DNA of 15,552 nucleotides from CAYMLL01 sp964390645. Its GTDB lineage: Bacteria; Planctomycetota; UBA8108. The stretch covers positions 1 to 15,552 of the forward strand of contig CAYMLL010000180.1 in the NCBI GenBank assembly GCA_964390645.1. Direction: 5' to 3'. Shown piece by piece: positions 1 to 5,263 of the stretch. Within the stretch, counting starts at the first letter, position 1. Each line of letters opens with the position of its first letter. The notes under the pieces are model-generated. The model did no database searches, had not been told where the DNA came from, and worked only from the letters and a program-made list of their open reading frames with translations. The position numbers and the translations under genes were made by a program.

Positions 1-90
1 TGGAGGCCCTGTCCTTGGAGGCCCTGTCCTTGGAGGCCCTGTCCTTGGAGGCCTTGCTCTTGGAAGCCCTGTCCTTGGAGGCCTGTCGAC
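1..90. repeat. 15-bp direct tandem repeat, about five copies plus a degenerate sixth
   Basis: Units begin at 1, 16, 31, 46, 61 and 76. Units 1-3 are identical (TGGAGGCCCTGTCCT). The unit at 46 differs at several bases, the unit at 61 has one substitution, and the unit at 76 keeps only its first half. On the minus strand, in the frame of the leftmost gene, each unit encodes Ala-Ser-Lys-Asp-Arg, with one Ala-Ser-Lys-Ser-Lys variant. The array continues to the window edge, so the true copy number is unknown. Because the unit is a multiple of three, copy-number change would keep the frame. Confidence 0.9.
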
Positions 91-241
91 GCTCGCGGTC
101 GATTTCTAGCGCCTTGCCGTCCCCGGGAGACCGGTCCGATACCTCCGTCGCCACGCGTGTTTTCGTGTCCGGGTCGGCGAGCACGAGATGCGGCACGACG
201 AGACACGCGAGAGCCGCCAGGCTCGGTTACATTCGTTGCAT
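1..241 (-). CDS. Small exported protein with ASKDR repeats, 5' part, interrupted by an in-frame TAA
   Basis: I do not recognise this protein. An ATG at 239-241 is preceded by AGGAGA five bases upstream. The frame stays open to the window edge (80 codons) except for a TAA at codon 5 (227-229). Ignoring that stop, residues 6-22 form a hydrophobic segment (core LAALACLVV) ending in VLA before DPD, which looks like a Sec signal peptide with cleavage near residue 22. Residues 23-53 are charged and hydrophilic. From residue 54 the protein is a run of five-residue ASKDR-type units encoded by 15-bp DNA repeats. The start is supported by the ribosome binding site and by the signal peptide lying in the same frame. 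The gene lies 131 bases downstream of pntB on the same strand. It is either a real gene with a sequencing error or nonsense mutation at codon 5, or one that starts at a non-ATG codon after the stop. The C-terminal part is outside the window. Confidence 0.5.
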
Positions 242-246
242 GGGTT

Positions 247-252
247 TCTCCT
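247..252 (-). promoter_or_regulatory. Ribosome binding site of the leftmost gene
   Basis: AGGAGA on the minus strand lies five bases before the ATG at 239-241. This is one of the best Shine-Dalgarno matches in the window. It decides the start of the leftmost gene despite the stop codon four codons later. Confidence 0.6.
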
Positions 253-372
253 GATGCTCTTGTTGCGGGGGGCGCTTCGAGATCGCCAGACCTTGCTGAC
301 CGCACGGTGCGCCGGCGAGAGGGTAAACACCACGGCCGGCAGGATGTCGCAGAAAATACCCGGCGCTTGGTA

Positions 373-1758
373 TCAGAGGTCTTTCAGGCAGCTGATCAGC
401 TCGGAGACGGTCTTCTTGGCGTCTCCGAAGATCATCATCGTGTTGTCCTGAGAATAGAGCGCGTTCTCGACTCCGGCGAAGCCCGGATTCATGCTGCGCT
501 TGAGGACCATAACGGTCTGCGCCCTGTCGACATCGAGGATCGGCATGCCGTAGATCGGGCTCGAAGGGTCGCTGCGAGCGGCGGGGTTGGTGACGTCGTT
601 GGCGCCGATGACGAGCGCGACGTCCGCCTGCGGGAACTGTGGGTTGATCTGATCCATGTCAAACAGCTGCTCGTAGGGCACATCGGCCTCGGCGAGCAGC
701 ACGTTCATGTGGCCGGGCATGCGACCCGCGACCGGGTGGATAGCGTACTTCGTCTCGGTGCCGTTCTTCTGCAAGATGTCTGCCAGCTCGCGTACAGCGT
801 GCTGTGCCTGCGCGACCGCCATACCGTAGCCGGGCACGACGACGACCGCATCCGCGCTGTCGAGGATCATCGCGGCTTCCTCCGGGGAGCCGCTCTTGAC
901 GGTACCCTGCAGCTCTCGCGATGGCGCGCCGGCGTCGCGGGCTGTTTGACCGAAGGTGCCGAAGAGGACGTTGGGGAGGGAGCGGTTCATCGCCTTACAC
1001 ATGATCTGCGTCAGGATGATCCCGGACGCTCCGACCAGCGAGCCGCCGACGATCAGCGCGTTGTTCCCGAGAACGAAGCCCGCTGACGCCGCCGCCAGGC
1101 CGGAGTACGAGTTGAGCAGCGAGATGACGACCGGCATGTCGGCGCCGCCGATCGGCAGCACGCTGAGCACGCCGAGTACGGCCGCCGTGACACAGAGCAG
1201 CATGAACGGCAAACCGCCACCGCCGCTGTCGCAGGTCCAGATGCTGAAGGCGATGCACGCCACCAGAAGGACGAGGTTGACCGTCTTCTGCAGTGGATAG
1301 ACGAGCGGTCGACCGCTGATCAGCTCTTGCAGCTTCGCGAAGGCCACAGCGCTGCCGGTCAGGGTCACCGCGCCGATGAGGCCCGTCATCGAGACGGCGA
1401 CGAGGAAGGCCGGATCGTCGACGACCTGTCCGTCGATACCGCGCAGCGTCAGCTCGCTGCCCGCCACGAGCGCTGACGCGGCGCCTCCGAGCCCGTTGAG
1501 GAGCGCGACCATCTGCGGCATCGCCGTCATCTGTACTCGCGTTGCCGCGACGATCCCGACGACACTGCCGATGGCGATACCGATGGCGATCACCAGCAGC
1601 CCGCTCTTGCTGTCCTGTGTCGCGATCGTCGCCACCGCCGCGACGAGCATCCCGAGTGCCGCGATCGCGTTGCCGCGGGGCGCCGTTCTCGGGGAGCCGA
1701 GCTGCTTGAGCCCGAGGATGAACAGGCACGCGGCCACGAGGTAGAGAAGATCCTGCAT
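373..1758 (-). CDS. pntB: NAD(P) transhydrogenase subunit beta (PntB)
   Basis: This is the beta subunit of proton-translocating transhydrogenase, which uses the proton-motive force to transfer hydride from NADH to NADP+. Residues 1-260 form the membrane domain, with many hydrophobic helices and the conserved LLNSYSGLAAASAGF stretch (Asn216 matches the functionally important membrane Asn of E. coli PntB). Asn88 in VALLNGLGG sits where E. coli has His91, a variant I believe is common outside enterics. Residues 300-461 form the NADP(H)-binding domain III, with PGYGMAVAQAQ (309-319), GRMPGHMNVLLAEA (345-358), IGANDVTNPAA (384-394) and KRSMNPGFAGVEN (420-432). Its 461 residues match the normal family length. 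The ATG lies six bases after the pntA2 stop, with no clear Shine-Dalgarno sequence, suggesting translational coupling. It is the last gene of the pnt operon and ends in TGA. Confidence 0.97.
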   Translation of the reverse strand: MQDLLYLVAACLFILGLKQLGSPRTAPRGNAIAALGMLVAAVATIATQDSKSGLLVIAIGIAIGSVVGIVAATRVQMTAMPQMVALLNGLGGAASALVAGSELTLRGIDGQVVDDPAFLVAVSMTGLIGAVTLTGSAVAFAKLQELISGRPLVYPLQKTVNLVLLVACIAFSIWTCDSGGGGLPFMLLCVTAAVLGVLSVLPIGGADMPVVISLLNSYSGLAAASAGFVLGNNALIVGGSLVGASGIILTQIMCKAMNRSLPNVLFGTFGQTARDAGAPSRELQGTVKSGSPEEAAMILDSADAVVVVPGYGMAVAQAQHAVRELADILQKNGTETKYAIHPVAGRMPGHMNVLLAEADVPYEQLFDMDQINPQFPQADVALVIGANDVTNPAARSDPSSPIYGMPILDVDRAQTVMVLKRSMNPGFAGVENALYSQDNTMMIFGDAKKTVSELISCLKDL

Positions 1759-1764
1759 CGACGC

Positions 1765-2061
1765 CTACTTCTGCTTCTGCTTCTTCTTGCTCTTGAACAT
1801 CAGCAGCATTCGATTCGTTACCAGGAAGCCGCCGACGACGTTGACGGTCGCCAGCGCTATCGCGAGCGCTGCGAGGATCATTGCTGGAGTGGACCCTCCC
1901 TTTCCGGCACAGACGATCGCACCGATGAGCGTGATGCCCGAGATCGCGTTGGAGCCCGACATCAGCGGTGTGTGCAGCGTCGGCGGCACCTTGGTGATGA
2001 CCTCGAATCCGACGAAGACGGCGAGCACGAAGATCGTCAGAAGAGGAAGGAGCTCAGTCAT
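1765..2061 (-). CDS. pntA2: NAD(P) transhydrogenase subunit alpha part 2 (PntA2, membrane part)
   Basis: This 98-residue membrane subunit corresponds to the C-terminal membrane domain of the single-chain E. coli PntA; here the alpha subunit is split in two. Three hydrophobic helices are visible (about residues 4-20, 40-53 and 59-81). The family signature TLHTPLMSGSNAISG is at 28-42. The C-terminus is a short lysine-rich cytoplasmic tail (KSKKKQKQK). I chose the ATG at 2061 because family members begin with a similar short MTELL-like sequence. The frame stays open further upstream, but that part overlaps the end of pntA1. The start overlaps the apparent original pntA1 stop (TGA at 2054-2056) by eight bases. 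It ends in TAG at 1765-1767, six bases before pntB. Confidence 0.93.
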   Translation of the reverse strand: MTELLPLLTIFVLAVFVGFEVITKVPPTLHTPLMSGSNAISGITLIGAIVCAGKGGSTPAMILAALAIALATVNVVGGFLVTNRMLLMFKSKKKQKQK

Positions 2062-2179
2062 CGTTTCCGGCTGGTTTCTCTGTGGCGACAACGGGATCGG
2101 GAGCCTCGTCGAGGATCTCGCCGTCGCGTGTGACAAGGGGTGCCGTGGCGAGCGGGTCGTCCGGTTCGATCTTCAGCTA
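2054..2179 (-). other. In-frame C-terminal continuation of pntA1 beyond TAG
   Basis: Reading on in the pntA1 frame from TAG (2177-2179), the codons give LKIEPDDPLATAPLVTRDGE, then ILDEAPDPVVATEKPAGNDD, then TGA at 2054-2056. LVTRDGEI is the conserved sequence normally found close to the C-terminus of PntA1 proteins. The TGA overlaps the pntA2 start, the usual arrangement in this operon. I read this stretch as the genuine end of pntA1 rather than as a spacer. Confidence 0.8.
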
Positions 2180-3223
2180 GCCGTCCTCGACGAGGTGCAG
2201 GAGGTACGTCGAGACGTTCCTCGAGTACATGTCGCTCGCGTGGACGGGCATCGTTGCCGGCAGGTTGCAGGGCCCCGCGATGCTGACGCCGTGGTGGTGG
2301 ACAGTTCGGCCCGCCACCGAGAGCTCGCAGTTGCCGCCTTGCTCGGCGGACAGATCGACGACGACGGAGCCGAGCCTCATCCCTTCCACCATGTCCGCCG
2401 TCACCAGCACAGGGGCTTTTTTCCCGGGAATGAGCGCGGTCGTGATCACGGCATCAGCCTTCGCCACCCTCTGCTTCAGGAGCTCGCGGATCGCCGACTG
2501 TGTATCGTCGCTTTGATCTCTTGCGTAGCCGCCCTCGTCCTCGGCGTCCTCGGTGTCGACGTCGAGATCCACGAACTTCGCGCCGAGGCTCTCGACCTGC
2601 TCCTTGACAACTGGACGGACGTCGAAGGCCTCGACGACCGCGCCGAGTCGTCGGGCACTGGCGATCGCCTGCAGGCCCGCCACGCCGGCTCCGAGGACCA
2701 GCACCTTCGCCGGTGTGATCGTGCCGGCGGCAGTCATCAGCATCGGAAAAAACTTCGGCAGCAGATCCGCGGCGATGAGGACCGACTTGTAGCCGGCGAT
2801 CGAGCTCATCGAGCTCATCGCGTCCATGCTCTGCGCACGCGTGACACGCGGCATCCGCTCCATGGCCAGGCTCGTGATGCGGCGATCCCGCAGTCGCCGG
2901 ATCGTGTCCGGGCACTCGTGCGGAAAGAGCAAGCAGATCAGAGTCGCGCCTTCCTTGAGCAGGTCCGCCTCGTGCCGGCCGTCCCTCCACGGTGCGGGCG
3001 CGCGAACTTTGAGGACGATGTCGGAGCTTGACAGCACGCCGGGGCCGTCGCTCATGCCGGCGCCGGCTTCCTCGTAGAGATGGTCGGGGTAGCTGGCCGG
3101 AGCACCCGCCCCGCGCTCCACGAGCACCTCGAGCCCGGCAGTGATGAGCTTCGCGACGGTCGAGGGGACGACTGCGATCCGGCGCTCGCCCTCGATGGAC
3201 TCCTTCGGTACACCTACGATCAA
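2177..3223 (-). CDS. pntA1: NAD(P) transhydrogenase subunit alpha part 1 (PntA1, NAD-binding), cut by a premature TAG
   Basis: This is the soluble NAD(H)-binding domain I of transhydrogenase, related to alanine dehydrogenase. The N-terminus MIVGVPKES is typical. RVTRAQSMDAMSSMSSIAGY (126-145) is the conserved mobile-loop and substrate-region motif. LGAGVAGLQA (177-186) is the Rossmann GxGxxG, and VVDLSAEQGGNCE (288-300) is also conserved. The start is TTG at 3221-3223, with GGAGG ten bases upstream; no better ATG is in frame. The frame reads 348 residues to TAG at 2177-2179. Beyond the TAG the same frame runs 40 more codons, including LVTRDGEI, a sequence expected near the end of PntA1, and stops at TGA 2054-2056, overlapping pntA2. 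The intact protein would be about 389 residues, close to the roughly 380 usual for split PntA1. The TAG is therefore probably a sequencing error or nonsense mutation. Loss of this tail would leave the NAD-binding fold intact but remove the link to the membrane part. Confidence 0.93.
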   Translation of the reverse strand: MIVGVPKESIEGERRIAVVPSTVAKLITAGLEVLVERGAGAPASYPDHLYEEAGAGMSDGPGVLSSSDIVLKVRAPAPWRDGRHEADLLKEGATLICLLFPHECPDTIRRLRDRRITSLAMERMPRVTRAQSMDAMSSMSSIAGYKSVLIAADLLPKFFPMLMTAAGTITPAKVLVLGAGVAGLQAIASARRLGAVVEAFDVRPVVKEQVESLGAKFVDLDVDTEDAEDEGGYARDQSDDTQSAIRELLKQRVAKADAVITTALIPGKKAPVLVTADMVEGMRLGSVVVDLSAEQGGNCELSVAGRTVHHHGVSIAGPCNLPATMPVHASDMYSRNVSTYLLHLVEDG

Positions 3224-3233
3224 CGCTTGCTTG

Positions 3234-3238
3234 CCTCC
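3234..3238 (-). promoter_or_regulatory. Ribosome binding site of pntA1
   Basis: GGAGG on the minus strand lies ten bases before the TTG at 3221-3223. Together with the family N-terminus, it supports TTG as the start codon of pntA1. Confidence 0.55.
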
Positions 3239-3255
3239 ACTTCTTGGCCCGGTTG

Positions 3256-3284
3256 GTTATAGACGGAAAGCGCCGTGGGGACAA
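3256..3284 (-). promoter_or_regulatory. Sigma-70-like promoter of the pnt operon
   Basis: On the minus strand, TTGTCC (3279-3284; 4 of 6 consensus bases) is followed by a 17-base spacer and then TATAAC (3256-3261; 5 of 6 consensus bases). The predicted transcription start would be near 3249, giving a leader of about 25 bases before the TTG of pntA1. The site lies in the 107-base spacer between the peptidase gene and pntA1, where an operon promoter is expected. No operator or riboswitch is evident. Confidence 0.5.
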
Positions 3285-3330
3285 GGCCACAGGGTACGAG
3301 GACCGCTCTGGAGACGACCCTCGCCATCAC

Positions 3331-5139
3331 CTACCCCCTCTGGTTCGGGATCGCGTCGCGCCAGGCCTTCTCCAGGGTGTGAAACTTGACGTCCTTGAAG
3401 ACGATGTCACACGCCTTGACCGGGTCGGTGCCGCGGTGGAGCTCCCAGAAGTAAGCCTTGTAGAAACCGCGGACCTTCCGCTGAGTCGCCGGATTTCGGT
3501 GCTTGAAGTTCGTCAGGAAGTAGATGAACGACCAGGCCTGCGCGTACGCGATACCGACGACGTCTCGCCTGTAGAACTCTCGGTGGCTCATCCGGATGAG
3601 CTGATCGAGAGGTACGAGCCTACCTCTCTGCGCGAAGACCTTGACGTGCTGGCTACGCATGGGGTTGAAGGGGTTCATCTTTGCCTTACCTGCCTTGAAC
3701 GTGACAGGCGAGACGATCTCCGCGAAGCCCTCGTCGAACCAGCGCGGCGCGTTCGGAATGTAGAAGTCGAAGTACTGGTGCCAGCCTTCGTGGAACATGC
3801 TCTTGTAGGTGTCCATACCGTAGGAGTCGCGCGCGCCGCTCGGATAGCCGACCAGCTCCTTGCTGTGCGGCTCGTAGTGGGCTCCGGCTCCCCGCGGGCC
3901 ACCGTTGCGGTTGTACTCGCGCTCGTTGCGGTAGATGCGAACGATGTACTTGAACGGGATCTGCTCCTCGAACTCGAAGACGGTCTGGTAGACCTGTCGT
4001 GTGACGAGGTCCATCTTGGCGCCGAACTCCTTCGTCGCTTGCTCGTCCATCGTCGAGAGAATGTGGTAGTGATGGGTCTCGAGGTGGATGCTGTCCTCCT
4101 CGCCGTGCTTCTCGACGAACGCCTTTGCCTTCTCGATGTTGATCTGTGCCCAGTCTCGCGGCACGCCCTCCTCGGCCAGGTAGGCGCGGATTCGAAACTC
4201 GTAGTCGCCGAGGCTCTCGAGCCGGTCGATGAACTTCCGGCAAGCCGCCATGTTGAGGCGCTCCTTCGAACCCGGTATGGAGAGGACAGCGCTGCGAGCG
4301 AGGAGCATCCAGAGCGAGTGCGCGTCTGCCTTGACGATGGCACGCTCGAGGTGGTCGACGGCCTTGATGTCCTTCGGGTTCTTTCTGGGCCGCTTCGATG
4401 ACGCACCACCTCCTGTCTTCGCGTCACCGCTCTCGCTCTTGCGGAGCTTCTTGCCCGTGACCTCATAGCCCATCTGGAGCAGCTTCTGGACCTCGAGCTC
4501 GTCGATCCACTTGCCGTCGAGCATGCGCTGGCCGAGTGCGATACGGTGCTCCTCGCTCCTTGGCTCGATCCTGGCGAGCGCTCTCAGACAGACACGCTGC
4601 TCGGGGACGAGCTCGTTCTTCTTCGCGAAGTCCAGCAGCTTCACCCAGGAAGTCCTGCTCTTCGCTTTCTGGCGGAACTTCTCGAAGACAGCAGCGGCAC
4701 TCTCGTCGACGATGCGATCGATCTTTGTCACGCTGGAGCGCGGGATCTCGTGCTTGCCGCGCCATGAGTCCATGAGGATGCTCGTCTTCGTGATCTCCAG
4801 GATCCGGCCCTTGTAGAGCTCGCTGGACTCCTCGATCTGGACCTTTCCGTCGACGATGCGCGCAGCGCCTCGACCCTTGGCGTGGACGGTGTCGAAGCCG
4901 ACATCAATCTCCCTGCCGACCGTCGATCCTCGCTGATCACTCTTTCTCGAGGCAGCGTTCGCTTTCGAGCTCCCGCGGGATCGGCTCTTCGAGTCGTCCG
5001 AACCGGCGTCACCTGACGGCGAGCTCTCGAGGTAGCGGTCGGGCCCGGCCGTGAACGTCACCACGGCCGTGAAGGTGACGAGCACCGAGAAGCCGGCCGA
5101 GATGAACCGACGACGATGAAGGGAGTCGGGGTGCCGCAT
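3331..5139 (-). CDS. DUF1570-like membrane-anchored or secreted zinc metallopeptidase
   Basis: This 602-residue protein has an N-terminal hydrophobic segment (residues 12-31) after basic residues, so it is likely a signal peptide or membrane anchor. Residues 40-75 are a Ser/Lys/Arg-rich, low-complexity linker. Residues 95-145 look like a small beta domain (KGRILEITKTSILMDSWRG). Residues 230-260 are another basic linker. The C-terminal half has the zinc-peptidase pattern: HEGWH at 450-454 (an HExxH site) and WFDEGFAE at 467-474, where Glu470 would be the third zinc ligand of a gluzincin. This layout, with the histidine motif followed by P-x-W-x-x-EG-x-A-E, matches the DUF1570 family, which I associate with planctomycetes. 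Substrate unknown. The ATG at 5139 has only a weak ribosome binding site. The stop is TAG. Its flanking genes suggest no shared pathway. Confidence 0.8.
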   Translation of the reverse strand: MRHPDSLHRRRFISAGFSVLVTFTAVVTFTAGPDRYLESSPSGDAGSDDSKSRSRGSSKANAASRKSDQRGSTVGREIDVGFDTVHAKGRGAARIVDGKVQIEESSELYKGRILEITKTSILMDSWRGKHEIPRSSVTKIDRIVDESAAAVFEKFRQKAKSRTSWVKLLDFAKKNELVPEQRVCLRALARIEPRSEEHRIALGQRMLDGKWIDELEVQKLLQMGYEVTGKKLRKSESGDAKTGGGASSKRPRKNPKDIKAVDHLERAIVKADAHSLWMLLARSAVLSIPGSKERLNMAACRKFIDRLESLGDYEFRIRAYLAEEGVPRDWAQINIEKAKAFVEKHGEEDSIHLETHHYHILSTMDEQATKEFGAKMDLVTRQVYQTVFEFEEQIPFKYIVRIYRNEREYNRNGGPRGAGAHYEPHSKELVGYPSGARDSYGMDTYKSMFHEGWHQYFDFYIPNAPRWFDEGFAEIVSPVTFKAGKAKMNPFNPMRSQHVKVFAQRGRLVPLDQLIRMSHREFYRRDVVGIAYAQAWSFIYFLTNFKHRNPATQRKVRGFYKAYFWELHRGTDPVKACDIVFKDVKFHTLEKAWRDAIPNQRG

Positions 5140-5168
5140 GATCTGCTCGTTCCCGGGGGGGGACGGGG

Positions 5169-5195
5169 GCCGGGGCTTGCCTCGTCAGCCCCGGC
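5169..5195 (-). terminator. GC-rich hairpin downstream of glgB, possible terminator
   Basis: GCCGGGGCT (5169-5177) and AGCCCCGGC (5187-5195) form a perfect nine-base stem with a nine-base loop. It lies in the 124-base spacer after the glgB stop and before the peptidase gene. In the minus direction the hairpin is followed by a C/G-rich run rather than a T tract, so it is not a classical intrinsic terminator. It could be a transcript-end or stability structure. Confidence 0.35.
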
Positions 5196-5263
5196 ATCGA
5201 GAGGCCATTGTTCTTCCGGAGCTCGCGAATTGCCAGCGGGAACGTGGCGATTCGGCCTTGCGG

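Noticed and set aside
1..90. The tandem repeats as a CRISPR array.
   Set aside because: The units are 15 bp, directly abutting with no spacers, and keep a coding frame.
157..1086. A long plus-strand open frame opposite pntB.
   Set aside because: Its translation is rich in Arg, His, Asp and Val, as expected for the antisense of a GC-rich gene, and pntB on the other strand is unmistakable.
3244..4401. A 385-codon plus-strand open frame opposite the DUF1570-like gene.
   Set aside because: It is antisense to a gene with an intact HExxH site and signal segment. Its Leu/Val/Asp/Glu/Arg-rich composition is a complementary-strand artefact.
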